Position numbers and translations under genes: made by a program | Shown here: piece by piece, positions 60,101 to 62,757 of the stretch | How positions within the stretch are numbered: position 1 is the first letter of the stretch | Layout: the number at the start of each line of letters is the position of its first letter | NCBI RefSeq assembly: GCF_008728515.1 | Contig: NC_044989.1 | Coordinates: 64,288,712 to 64,352,711 of the forward strand | Direction: 5' to 3' | Length of the DNA stretch: 64,000 bases | Source of the DNA: Papio anubis | Taxonomy: Eukaryota > Chordata > Mammalia > Primates > Cercopithecidae | Notes under the pieces: model-generated | The model's input: the letters and a program-made list of their open reading frames with translations, nothing else | What the model was told of the DNA's origin: nothing | The model's database searches: none

Positions 60101-62557
60101 AAACAAAGATCAGGGAATACTGAAAAACACATGGATTTTAGTTTATAATTTCTTAGAGATTAGGATAAAAAGGAAATGAACATTTGTCTACTGCTAGTGG
60201 GAGTATAAATTGGTAAATCTTTTGAAATAGGAATTAAATTCTATACATCAAATAACTTAAAAATACTTTTCACTCTCTAACCAATACTTCTACTTCTAGG
60301 AATCAGTCTAAGAACAAATATTCTTAAGTACGAAAAACAAACAAAATAACTTTATACCACAGATATCTGTCACAGTGCTATTTATCATATCAAATTAAAA
60401 ACAACCTAAATATTCAATACAGAAGAAAAGTTAAGTAGATTTAACATAATGTTAATGGGACTTTACACAGTCATTAAAAATGATGTTTCTGAAAGCTTTT
60501 ATAATGAGAAAATGATTATGATTCTAACAAATATATGTATAAAATCATAAACACATAATGACAACATAAGAAAATCAGTAACAGTCTACACATAGAAATA
60601 TTCCTATAGCAATAATCTTTTGGCTGGTAGGACTATGTTTTACTTTCATTTTTCTATATTTTCAGTTTTTAGATAAATTAGCTATATTACTATTACACTA
60701 CATATATTATTACTAGGATACATAAAAATAAACTTCGCAAAGGTTCCAGACCAAAGTATATCAAATAAAAATACATAATTACCTGTTTAATGATATTCTT
60801 TGCTGTAATAATCATTTTTTCACCATAGATTTCTAAAAAATTAAGTTTTCTTTGTTTTAAAAGTCCAAATACGAGAGATACCAGTCTTTCCTGTTAAAAT
60901 AAAATAAAAGTATGTAACCTGATATTTTAAATAGGAAATAATTTTACTTAGAGGTAGAAATATTCAGCATCAGGAGTTCTGTTTGATCCTCAGATCGCTA
61001 TCCTACACAAAGTATTTTCTAGCAGCCTGAAAAACCCCTCCCACAGCAATCTTATCATGAGATTTTTGGAGTCAGCATTCTAAAACAGATAAATCCTACC
61101 CCACCACAGTGAACCAATGAAGCTGGTTTTGGGGTAAAACAATACAAGGGTATTTTTTGTTCTAGTTTCAACAAGTAAAAAATATCCTTCTCACACCCTG
61201 ATGACCAATAAATACTCCATGGGCCCTGTGGTTTGTTTTGGGTTTTGCTTGTTTGTTTGTTTTGAGACAGGGTTCCACTCTGTTGCCAAGGCTGGAGTGT
61301 AGTGGGGTGATGACAGCTCACTGCAGCCTTGATCTTCCAGGCTCAAGTGATCCTCCCACCTCAGCCTCCCGAGTAGCTGGAACTACAGGCATGTACCACC
61401 ACACCTGGCTAATTTTTAAATTTGTTTTGTAGACTCACTGTGTTGCCCAGGCGGTCTCAGATTCCTGGGCTCAAACCACCCTCTAGCTTCAGCCTCCTAA
61501 AGTGCCTGGATTACAGGCCTGAGCCACTGCGCCTCGCCCCTGTGCTTTTTAATGCATGGTCTAGAAGACTGAAATAATGACCTAGACTCTCTGTGGGAAG
61601 TCAACTGCTAACATGTACAAAAGTTTCTTTACTTAGGCGGTTATCAGGGTTTCTGGGATTCTTTACTAGTTGTTGTCAGTGATTAACACTGAGAAGTTAC
61701 CAGCTAAGTGAAGCCTGGATATTATGTATTTGTATATACATATATATATAACATGTTCATAATAGGTACTCAGTAAATTTGAGTGATGGGTAATTACCAT
61801 ATGATAATGATCACTTTTTTGGTTTTGTTTTTTTTGAGACAGGGTCTTGCTGTGTCACGATCATGGCTCACTACAGCCTCAAACCCCTGAACTCAAGTGA
61901 TCCTCTCGCCTTAGCCACCCAAGTAGCTGGGACCACAGGTGTGCATGCACCACTACACCCAGCTAATTTTTTATTTTTTGTAGAGATGGAGTCTCCCTAT
62001 GTTGCCGAGGCTGGTTTCAAACTCCTGGGCTCAAGCAATCTTCCCACCTCAGCCTCTCAAACTGCTGGGATTATAATATAAGCCAATGCAGCCAACTATG
62101 ATCACTTTTTATAAAAGACAAGCTCCAGCACTCGCACGCATGCACACAATATAAATTAATTCATCCTATATCTGTATTTTTAACTTGGTCTGTAAGCTCA
62201 TTCTAACTCTAATTTCTAATTAAGCTCTACAATTATATTATTCTCTAATTTCATAGGATAGTAAACAATTATGGTGCTTGCTAAAGTCACATAGCTAGTG
62301 AAGGACTTCATAGGTCTGATAGCCCTTGAAATTTAAGATAATTTTGCTTCCTATAATCTGAGGAAAATGTATTCTAAACCAAGACTGTTAAGCAATGGCA
62401 TCAACTTCATTCCACAGTTAAAACACATACCTCTTCTAAAACTTGACAGTCATCTTCCAGTGGTCTATTTAAGTCACTGTGAGAATAAGTAGAAAATTCT
62501 GCAATCATCATTTTATCTATCAGTTTTTCTAATTCACAAAGCTGTGATCCCAAATGC
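828..62557 (-). CDS. VPS54: VPS54, GARP complex subunit (15 internal exons, both ends outside the window)
   Basis: VPS54 is one of four subunits of the GARP complex (VPS51, VPS52, VPS53, VPS54), which tethers endosome-derived vesicles at the trans-Golgi network and binds SNAREs. I recognised it from peptides such as HLGSQLCELEKLIDKMMIAE, LNFPQWFDLLKDIFSKF and LPPKQYSMLRHFDHITK. In transcription order the exons are 62431-62557, 60783-60890, 58001-58056, 55881-55977, 46734-47074, 32525-32654, 31764-31945, 31183-31295, 28154-28217, 25146-25251, 24194-24281, 23509-23630, 23315-23395, 2786-2893 and 828-922. They sum to 1,818 nt with no stop or frameshift, and each junction phase fits the next. The family protein is about 977 residues; this window covers about residues 337-943. 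The N-terminal coiled-coil region starts upstream. The conserved C-terminal Vps54 domain begins in the 28154-28217 exon. The mouse wobbler change (L967Q) maps to the part beyond the left edge. Intact and evidently functional; substitutions relative to human are scattered (from memory). Confidence 0.97.
923..2785. other. intron between VPS54 exons n and o
   Basis: AT-rich intronic sequence with no recognisable repeat apart from an A run near 2095-2110. I see no gene or RNA here. Confidence 0.6.
2786..2893 (-). CDS. VPS54: VPS54 exon n
   Basis: 108 bp, phase 0 on both sides, 36 residues: YEVKAPVPSACFRNICKQM to LLPEEQTQ. Acceptor CTGCCAG|TATGAG and donor ACACAG|GTGAGT. Confidence 0.97.
3085..3312 (+). 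repeat. MIR element
   Basis: A nearly complete MIR: tagctcagtgactaagaac, ggttcagatcccagctcc, tgttgggcaagttacttaat and the tail agtgcttgatacaaagtaag are all recognisable. Confidence 0.8.
3371..3553 (+). mobile_element. Alu right-arm fragment
   Basis: 5'-truncated Alu beginning aaaaattagccagggcatgg and ending in an A/CAAA tail. A short aaacaat duplication flanks it (3363, 3554). Confidence 0.85.
4257..5264 (+). pseudogene. L1 ORF1 remnant (element 1)
   Basis: ORF1p is the trimeric RNA-binding chaperone of L1. The start at ATG 4257 reads MGKKQGRKAGNSKNKSPSP and stays open for 151 codons through the coiled-coil region. A frameshift near 4680 and an in-frame TAA near 4942 break it. The C-terminal RNA-binding part remains recognisable in other frames. 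Confidence 0.9.
5328..9155 (+). pseudogene. L1 ORF2 remnant (endonuclease-reverse transcriptase, element 1)
   Basis: ORF2p nicks DNA and performs target-primed reverse transcription. The endonuclease domain is open for 276 codons (5328-6158; MTGSSSHITILTLNVNGLN, and the GDFN and SDH motifs). A 2-nt deletion near 6146 ends it. A C-to-T stop lies near 6547. The reverse transcriptase core is open at 6933-7577, with FADD in SLFADDMIVYL at about 7418-7450. The Cys-rich C-terminus is at 8601-9155. Confidence 0.92.
9262..9299 (+). repeat. 19-bp tandem duplication in L1 3' UTR
   Basis: The unit tgacgagttgatgggtgc occurs twice in a row; other L1 copies in the window have it once. Confidence 0.8.
9725..10500 (-). 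mobile_element. ancient L1M 3' segment, antisense
   Basis: The reverse complement matches the degenerate ORF2 end and 3' region of old L1M elements (plus-strand phrases such as ccctggcaaccactaatcta, catttcatagaaatggaatc and cacatcctcaccaacacttg). Interrupted by the Alu-like monomer at 10087-10258. Confidence 0.8.
10087..10258 (-). mobile_element. Alu left-monomer (FLAM-like or old AluJ)
   Basis: One Alu arm only, antisense, flanked by a 13-bp duplication ttcatttcttttt (10074-10086 and 10259-10271). The complete duplication shows it inserted as a monomer. Confidence 0.8.
10528..10938 (+). mobile_element. MLT1-type LTR (ERVL-MaLR)
   Basis: It begins TGTACTGGGTTGAATAGTG and ends CCTAAGATA, with the MLT1 landmarks between (ggtcataatggattagagtg, gacaaccatgtgaagacca, ttctattattttaagtcatc). 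An ancient solo LTR with no internal region beside it. Confidence 0.8.
11124..11175 (+). repeat. (GT)n microsatellite
   Basis: About 18 GT units with a preceding atatatgtac stretch; likely polymorphic. Confidence 0.95.
11436..11736 (-). mobile_element. Alu (AluY/Sc-like)
   Basis: Full-length antisense Alu with duplication tcaaatctgtttt (11423-11435, 11737-11749) and a T-rich tail. Confidence 0.93.
12096..12679 (-). mobile_element. probable solo ERV LTR
   Basis: A 584-bp block bounded by TG...CA with similar 6-bp flanks (aactat at 12090, aacttt at 12680). On the minus strand it carries a TATAAATAAA promoter/poly(A)-like motif about 100 bp from the end, followed by a CTTTGTCTTTTGTGTCTG stretch, as in class II (HERV-K-like) R-U5 regions. 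No internal viral sequence remains. The family is unassigned and the edges are tentative. Confidence 0.5.
12736..13040 (+). mobile_element. AluS
   Basis: Full-length Alu with a CAAAA tail and a 17-bp duplication beginning aaacatgcctgct (12719-12735, 13041-13057; one mismatch). Confidence 0.95.
13695..13999 (+). mobile_element. AluS inside L1M
   Basis: Alu with an AATAA-rich tail; duplication aaaataactgatta at 13681 and aaaataactaatta at 14000. Confidence 0.93.
15143..15451 (+). mobile_element. AluS inside L1M
   Basis: Full-length Alu ending in about 26 A; flanks aaggatatcaca and aagacatcaca form the duplication. Confidence 0.93.
15895..15916 (+). repeat. 22-nt exact duplicate, copy 1
   Basis: The segment cctaaaatatttagaaatta plus ag recurs exactly at 16850-16871. 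This copy sits where L1M sequence of this kind is expected, so it is the likely source. Confidence 0.8.
16850..16871 (+). repeat. 22-nt exact duplicate, copy 2
   Basis: Lies within about 60 nt that does not belong at this point of the L1M frame; flanking sequence resumes at tgatcatctcaacagatgc. Confidence 0.75.
17520..17714 (+). mobile_element. hAT-like MITE inserted in L1M
   Basis: 195 bp bounded by CAGTGGTGTG and CAAAACTG (imperfect terminal inverted repeats) with diverged 8-bp duplications gataggcc (17512-17519) and gatatacc (17715-17722), as expected for hAT elements. It interrupts L1M ORF2, whose sequence resumes at ggatcagaagactcaata. Non-autonomous; I do not recognise the family with certainty. 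Confidence 0.75.
18225..18536 (+). mobile_element. AluS inside L1M
   Basis: Full-length Alu with an A/CAA tail and duplication aaagatttct (18214 and 18537). Confidence 0.94.
19670..19950 (+). repeat. MIR element
   Basis: MIR core: tcctcatttagagacagaaa, gcccaaggtccttcaacagc. Confidence 0.75.
19960..20335 (+). repeat. L2 LINE 3' fragment
   Basis: L2-like 3' sequence, including aaagctttcccagatcttct and the terminal ggacaaggtcaaaggtttat ... gaatgaataaatgaatg. Confidence 0.65.
20407..20717 (-). mobile_element. Alu A of a tandem pair
   Basis: Full-length antisense Alu with a CTTT/T-rich tail. It has no own right-hand duplication; the duplication acttattagct flanks the pair (20396-20406 and 21021-21031). 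Confidence 0.93.
20718..21020 (-). mobile_element. Alu B of a tandem pair
   Basis: Full-length antisense Alu directly joined to Alu A through its T run. Alu A probably inserted into the A-tail of Alu B. Confidence 0.93.
21886..22002 (-). mobile_element. Alu monomer fragment (FLAM-like)
   Basis: Antisense left-arm sequence; the flank tagttccacta appears on the left and twice on the right (near 21989 and 22008). Confidence 0.75.
22010..23314. other. intron, mostly unannotated
   Basis: Possible short L2 fragment at 22050-22140; otherwise AT-rich intron before exon m with no gene visible. Confidence 0.5.
23315..23395 (-). CDS. VPS54: VPS54 exon m (81 bp)
   Basis: 81 bp, phase 0 on both sides, 27 residues: DYHDHIAEISAKLVAIMDS to DKLLSK. 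Acceptor TTGCAG|GACTAC and donor CTAAG|GTAATG. It is followed by the 20.4-kb intron (2894-23314) that holds the first L1PA. Confidence 0.96.
23509..23630 (-). CDS. VPS54: VPS54 exon l
   Basis: 122 bp. Acceptor CCTTCAG|CTCTT and donor CTAAG|GTACTT. It encodes LSSRCLQLIVHYIPVIRAHF to RHFDHITK. The intron to the next exon is only 113 bp (23396-23508). Confidence 0.96.
24194..24281 (-). CDS. VPS54: VPS54 exon k
   Basis: 88 bp. Acceptor TTGTTAG|TACTTC and donor TTTGG|GTATGG. It encodes YFNSRSCQLVLGAGALQVVG to TTKNL plus one base. Part of the C-terminal Vps54 domain. Confidence 0.96.
25146..25251 (-). CDS. VPS54: VPS54 exon j
   Basis: 106 bp. Acceptor CTTGTAG|AACCG and donor TTGAAG|GTGTG. It encodes TVLLLIRIILEYCQCVDNI to LSDLLK. 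Part of the helical C-terminal domain. Confidence 0.96.
25806..26095 (+). mobile_element. AluS
   Basis: Full-length Alu antisense to VPS54, about 550 bp upstream of exon j. Confidence 0.93.
26990..27240 (+). repeat. MIR element
   Basis: MIR pattern: ctgggagttagacctagatt, aggaaataataatccccaat, gtaaagatcaaatgagatca. Confidence 0.7.
27719..28017 (-). mobile_element. AluYR/AluYRa-type Alu (Old World monkey lineage)
   Basis: Antisense on the plus strand and so sense to VPS54. Reverse-complement features include GGCTCAAGCCTG, GAGACGGGCGG, ACTAGCCGGGCGAGGTGGCG and GAGATCCGGCC, which mark cercopithecid AluYR copies. A perfect 15-bp duplication ggatttaaaattgtt (27704-27718, 28018-28032) indicates youth. 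It ends about 136 bp from exon i. Confidence 0.93.
28154..28217 (-). CDS. VPS54: VPS54 exon i (64 bp)
   Basis: A short exon between CTCTCTAG|CC and GTTGG|GTGAGT, encoding TEERKPAEVLIVEGQQYAVV with split codons at both ends. It marks the start of the conserved C-terminal Vps54 domain. A lineage-specific AluYR copy ends about 136 bp downstream in the following intron. Confidence 0.96.
28375..28612 (+). repeat. MIR element
   Basis: MIR core: tacatgacttcagggcaatt, tgtggacaacagtatcgttc, tggcacaaggtaaatgatca. Confidence 0.75.
29010..29262 (+). repeat. MIR element
   Basis: A well-preserved MIR: ggaatcccagctctacctag, aacttgcttaacctctttat, aaatgagataacacctgtaa. Confidence 0.8.
29810..30240 (+). repeat. 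possible L2 fragment
   Basis: Pyrimidine-rich L2-like sequence (acttgtctacccttcctcac, ctccactgaattactgagat). Weak assignment. Confidence 0.45.
30480..30770 (+). repeat. possible L2 3' fragment
   Basis: The L2-like terminal pattern aaagtagaagctaactagtg ... ctcaatat follows a pyrimidine-rich stretch. Confidence 0.5.
30775..31022 (+). repeat. MIR element
   Basis: MIR pattern: ttcaaatcccaactcatcat, aatgaactggagtaatgcat, caataaatatttgaaatca. Confidence 0.75.
31183..31295 (-). CDS. VPS54: VPS54 exon h (A at last base)
   Basis: 113 bp. Acceptor GGACTAG|CCTCC and donor GAA|GTATGT. It encodes LLLDNERWKQADVPAEFQD to ALPEKKSG plus one base. The last exonic base is A instead of the usual G, and joined to the next exon it gives a Thr codon (ACC) where I remember Ala in human. 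Phases still fit perfectly. Confidence 0.95.
31764..31945 (-). CDS. VPS54: VPS54 exon g
   Basis: 182 bp. Acceptor AATTTAG|GATGG and donor CTCAG|GTATC. It encodes DGFLEKLNSMEFITLSRLM to RFHEERKTKL plus AG of a Ser codon. Two differences from remembered human residues (KSMSLL for KSTSLL, SQANKF for SQAIKF). Confidence 0.97.
32525..32654 (-). CDS. VPS54: VPS54 exon f
   Basis: 130 bp. Acceptor TTTTCAG|GGTTAG and donor GCAAAG|GTAG. The first G completes the Met codon begun in exon e; the exon then encodes VSEDMKLTDSELGKLANN to FLMSRAK. It contains an in-frame ATG (SEDM) and is the first exon downstream of the composite L1 in the 14-kb intron. Confidence 0.97.
32851..33143 (-). mobile_element. AluJ
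   Basis: Diverged antisense dimeric Alu, J-like in its right arm, about 200 bp upstream of exon f in the gene direction. Confidence 0.88.
33860..34015 (+). repeat. MIR fragment
   Basis: MIR-like: ctgaggtaggtagataaata, then aagttgaagtgacctagaga. Confidence 0.6.
34371..34640 (+). mobile_element. AluY-like with internal deletion
   Basis: The left arm jumps from gggagactgag to accatcctagctaac, missing about 35-40 nt of the left monomer. The right arm is complete, with an A/G-rich tail. Confidence 0.88.
34700..34995 (+). repeat. L1M ORF2-end fragment
   Basis: Contains cttctgggtatacatccgaa, cagcactattcaaaatagc and aatggatgaagagataaaca, diagnostic of the L1 ORF2 C-terminus. Degenerate. Confidence 0.75.
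35310..35345 (+). repeat. short duplicated motif
   Basis: ttgggtagttcccaga occurs twice about 31 bp apart (near 35301 and 35332). Confidence 0.6.
35520..35690 (+). repeat. ancient interspersed repeat, class unassigned
   Basis: The phrase ggccactaggatgtgagtgg is shared with a common ancient mammalian repeat, but I cannot name the family with confidence. Confidence 0.4.
35690..37260 (+). mobile_element. ancient L1M 3' part
   Basis: Degenerate L1 ORF2 end and 3' UTR (cctaaagaagaaaaagtaga, agactggtaatatcaagagt, acaattacaccaacaaattc). Interrupted by an Alu monomer at 35869. No frame survives. Confidence 0.75.
35869..35995 (+). mobile_element. FLAM-like Alu monomer in L1M
   Basis: Left-arm-only Alu sequence (aggaggatcacttgaggcca, cctgggcaacatagtaagac). 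Confidence 0.75.
37331..37385 (+). repeat. 55-nt inverted near-identical copy, left
   Basis: Starts tgatacttgaagctggaagg. It matches the reverse complement of 48666-48720 at 54 of 55 positions. Homology stops abruptly on both sides. Confidence 0.9.
37876..38915 (+). promoter_or_regulatory. L1 5' UTR (internal promoter, antisense promoter)
   Basis: Starts at the L1 5' end, with the YY1-like site CAAGATGGCTG at about 37887-37897. In primate L1s this UTR holds the internal sense promoter and an antisense promoter. In this orientation the antisense promoter would transcribe toward VPS54 exon f, on the VPS54 strand. Activity is not shown by the sequence. Confidence 0.75.
37983..38315 (-). CDS. 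L1 ORF0 reading frame, open
   Basis: ORF0 is a small primate-specific antisense frame in the L1 5' UTR, known to produce fusion transcripts through internal splice donors. Here ATG 38313-38315 reads MADAPSPTKLPCPKSISNSC and stays open for 110 codons to the stop ending at 37983; the canonical form is about 70 residues. A donor CCAG|GTACAG ends at 38125 after 63 codons plus two bases. The frame also extends upstream to an in-frame Met at 38393. Whether it is transcribed or translated is unknown. Confidence 0.6.
   Translation of the reverse strand: MADAPSPTKLPCPKSISNSCATGEQGSVGVGPTEPGTGGDLQVCWLQRPWEKHSIWEGVYHFSRYSHSHLLLTRKGKSPDPLHFPGEAMPCPASAQPLWAAPTVQPVPMR
38916..39929 (+). pseudogene. L1 ORF1 remnant (element 2)
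   Basis: Starts MGRNHSRKAENSKSQNIS at ATG 38916. Broken by TGA near 39213 and TGA near 39309 (both look like CpG decay of Arg codons) and by a frameshift near 39535. The frame ends at TAA 39927-39929. Confidence 0.9.
39993..43824 (+). pseudogene. L1 ORF2 remnant (element 2)
   Basis: The endonuclease part starts MIGSNSHITILTLNVNGLN at 39993. A (CAAA)n expansion sits near 40195-40216 and the first frame ends at 40493. Reverse-transcriptase pieces are at 41106-41615, 41615-41947 (closed by TAA in nggtaaaaac) and 41966-42268, with FADD retained. The C-terminal Cys-rich part is at 43214-43813. Inactive. Confidence 0.92.
44074..45459 (+). mobile_element. 5'-truncated L1PA 3' end, second half of composite
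   Basis: Begins in ORF2 (acagcatgatatgggtacca), carries C-terminal ORF2 frames (44357-44644, 44641-45018, 45051-45233), a G-rich 3' UTR tract near 45285 and a poly(A) near 45437. Confidence 0.9.
45957..46019 (-). mobile_element. 39-nt mini-Alu with target duplications
   Basis: The 12-bp duplication tttcaaaataag (45957-45968, 46008-46019) brackets 39 nt that match, on the minus strand, the end of an Alu left arm plus its A-rich linker. Confidence 0.7.
46046..46267 (+). mobile_element. 5'-truncated AluY with (ATA)n tail
   Basis: Starts at tcctggctaacac, ends in an ataataata tail, and is flanked by the perfect 13-bp duplication taaggtttaagaa (46033-46045, 46268-46280). Confidence 0.92.
46385..46545 (+). 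repeat. MIR fragment
   Basis: MIR-like pattern ctctgggcatcaattacctt next to exon e. Confidence 0.6.
46734..47074 (-). CDS. VPS54: VPS54 exon e (largest, linker-coding)
   Basis: 341 bp. Acceptor CTTGTAG|GCAAC and donor GATATTAT|GTGAGT. It encodes 113 residues plus two bases, starting ATLNIIHSVVLSVLDKNQR. The second half is a low-complexity Ser/Thr/Glu-rich stretch (about residues 70-105 of the exon), probably a flexible linker between the N-terminal rods and the C-terminal domain. One Glu-to-Asp difference from human as remembered (ELEDISQQ). The preceding intron is 8.8 kb and the following one 14 kb. Confidence 0.97.
47353..47400 (+). repeat. 24-bp tandem duplication
   Basis: gacctcttaaaaaggttaca... 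is followed directly by gaccttttaaaaaggttaca..., one mismatch. Confidence 0.85.
47470..47905 (+). repeat. L2 LINE 3' end
   Basis: A clear L2 pattern: aggccttccctgactctcca, tctagaatgttagctcc-type text, and the end agtgcctggcaaataggagg ... cagtaaatattgaa. Confidence 0.8.
48666..48720 (-). repeat. 55-nt inverted near-identical copy, right
   Basis: The reverse complement matches 37331-37385 with one mismatch; the flanks are unrelated. Confidence 0.9.
48868..49008 (+). repeat. 70-bp tandem duplication
   Basis: tgactgaagaagaaaaactc and its surroundings repeat with a 70-bp period (48886 and 48956 registers), about 90% identical over the core. Confidence 0.85.
50761..50823 (+). repeat. short insert in L1M with 34-nt copy of downstream sequence
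   Basis: After ttgcatatgc the expected L1 text is interrupted. 50790-50823 is identical to 51431-51464; L1 text resumes at tgcatgttcatgacag. Confidence 0.85.
51170..51306 (+). repeat. GT microsatellite with duplicated Alu edge
   Basis: Two (GT)n blocks are each followed by agacaggatcttnctaggtt-type sequence (51216-51243 and 51279-51306), a roughly 63-bp duplication with drift. Confidence 0.8.
51279..51393 (-). mobile_element. AluJ right-arm fragment
   Basis: Antisense Alu sequence ending ...gctactatgtcaggcc, attached to the GT block. Confidence 0.8.
51395..51588. repeat. unclassified ancient repeat segment
   Basis: Includes gagggttaggactttcagct and aaaacccttggaatctccag. It resembles an interspersed repeat but I cannot assign the family. 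It is the likely donor of the 34-nt copy at 50790. Confidence 0.45.
51597..51907 (-). mobile_element. AluS-like with (GTT)n tail
   Basis: Antisense Alu with a (TTG)n tail at 51595-51618 and flanks ccagagtt at 51589 and 51908. Confidence 0.9.
51967..52263 (+). mobile_element. AluYR/AluYRa-type Alu (Old World monkey lineage)
   Basis: Carries ggctcaagcctg, gagacgggcggatcacgagg, actagccgggcgaggtggcg and gagatccggcc. A perfect 14-bp duplication aaagagttctgtgg (51953-51966, 52264-52277). A small internal deletion near 52000 removed part of agcactttggg. Confidence 0.94.
52583..52845 (+). mobile_element. 5'-truncated Alu
   Basis: Starts at ccctgcactttgggaggc and ends in a short A run followed by (TA)n. 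Confidence 0.88.
53213..53501 (-). mobile_element. AluS/Y-like
   Basis: Full-length antisense Alu with a duplication ctatatcttgcattttt on both sides. It interrupts an antisense L1M 3' fragment (to about 53720). Confidence 0.92.
53936..54170. mobile_element. palindromic Tigger-like MITE
   Basis: About 235 bp bounded by TA dinucleotides. The left end (TACAGTAAATCATCACTTAA) and the reverse complement of the right end (TACAGTAAGTCCTCAATGTT) pair over roughly 60 bp, ending in ctttaagtgaaacaac on both arms. Long terminal inverted repeats and a TA target fit a Tc1/mariner (pogo-like) MITE. Confidence 0.8.
54659..54969 (-). mobile_element. AluJ
   Basis: Diverged antisense dimeric Alu with a T-rich tail. 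Confidence 0.9.
55190..55468 (+). mobile_element. AluS
   Basis: Nearly full-length Alu about 410 bp downstream of exon d, antisense to the gene. Confidence 0.92.
55881..55977 (-). CDS. VPS54: VPS54 exon d
   Basis: 97 bp. Acceptor TTTCTAG|GCTTGC and donor GTTAAG|GTAAGC. It completes the Lys codon, then encodes LADQMRMLNFPQWFDLLKD onward to FLQRVK. One Thr-to-Ala difference from human as remembered (SKFAIF). Confidence 0.96.
56330..56600 (+). repeat. MIR element
   Basis: A well-kept MIR: ggtagttaagagcactggag, tctggcaagcgacttaaccc, ttgtaaatattatatgagtt. Confidence 0.8.
57107..57431 (-). mobile_element. AluJ with (CTTTT)n tail
   Basis: Antisense dimeric Alu with a perfect 13-bp duplication agaataggaattt (57094-57106, 57432-57444). 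Confidence 0.92.
57560..57985 (+). repeat. ancient interspersed repeat, class unassigned
   Basis: Pyrimidine-rich sequence with tctgctctgggaagctaatc, caaggtcacagc and a terminal tctaatttgcatgtatcatc. The pattern recurs in mammalian genomes but I cannot name the family. It abuts exon c. Confidence 0.45.
58001..58056 (-). CDS. VPS54: VPS54 exon c (56 bp)
   Basis: A short exon encoding CVINKVSQTEEIDTDVVV plus two bases of a Lys codon, between TTTTGCAG and GTAAGTATAA. Its length is not a multiple of three, so skipping it would shift the frame. Confidence 0.95.
58151..58943 (+). mobile_element. 5'-truncated L1P 3' end
   Basis: ORF2 end and 3' UTR of a primate L1 (gagataccatctcacacaag, atggaatactatgcagccat, tgcacatgtacccctgaaat). 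Near-identical flanks aaaaggcccttact and aaaaggctcttact form the duplication. Begins about 95 bp upstream of exon c. Confidence 0.9.
59330..59885 (-). mobile_element. antisense L1M 3' segment
   Basis: The reverse complement is L1 ORF2 end; plus-strand phrases ggaatcatataatgtatact, gggtgcatacctaggaatag and gccaacaatttttcaaagtg are diagnostic. Confidence 0.8.
60160..60660 (+). repeat. L1M or HAL1-like fragment
   Basis: Very old LINE-1-like text (ctgctagtgggagtataaat, acttctacttctaggaatca, ttaatgggactttacacagt), ending about 120 bp before exon b on the plus axis. Confidence 0.6.
60783..60890 (-). CDS. VPS54: VPS54 exon b
   Basis: 108 bp, phase 0 at both ends, 36 residues from ERLVSLVFGLLKQRK to KNIIKQ. 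Acceptor TTAACAG|GAAAG and donor AAACAG|GTAATT. Two conservative Val/Ile differences from the human protein as I remember it. Confidence 0.96.
61255..61541 (-). mobile_element. AluJ
   Basis: Diverged antisense Alu with a small deletion in the right arm. Confidence 0.88.
61820..62098 (-). mobile_element. AluJ with left-arm deletion
   Basis: Antisense Alu lacking the ccaggctggagtgcagtgg block, flanked by tgatcacttttt (61808-61819, 62099-62110). Confidence 0.9.
62431..62557 (-). CDS. VPS54: VPS54 exon a (first in window)
   Basis: 127 bp. Acceptor TTTTTAG before GCATTTGG and donor GAAGAG|GTATGTG. The first base completes an Arg codon from an exon outside the window; the exon then encodes 42 residues from HLGSQLCELE to QVLEE and ends on a codon boundary. 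A helical, charged segment of the N-terminal coiled-coil half. Confidence 0.96.
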
Positions 62558-62757
62558 CTAAAAAGGAAGAGGAAAATGTTATATTTATATTCACTAAAAA
62601 CTACAAATTCGCTCCACACAATCAAGGGAACTAGTAGGTAAAACTTTTCCAGCTGACAGTACCTGTGCAATAATGCAATGTTTTCAAAAAATGAAGTCCT
62701 TTAACTTACCAAAATAACTGCAAATATTTCATCTTCTAAATTCCATTTTTCTCTTTA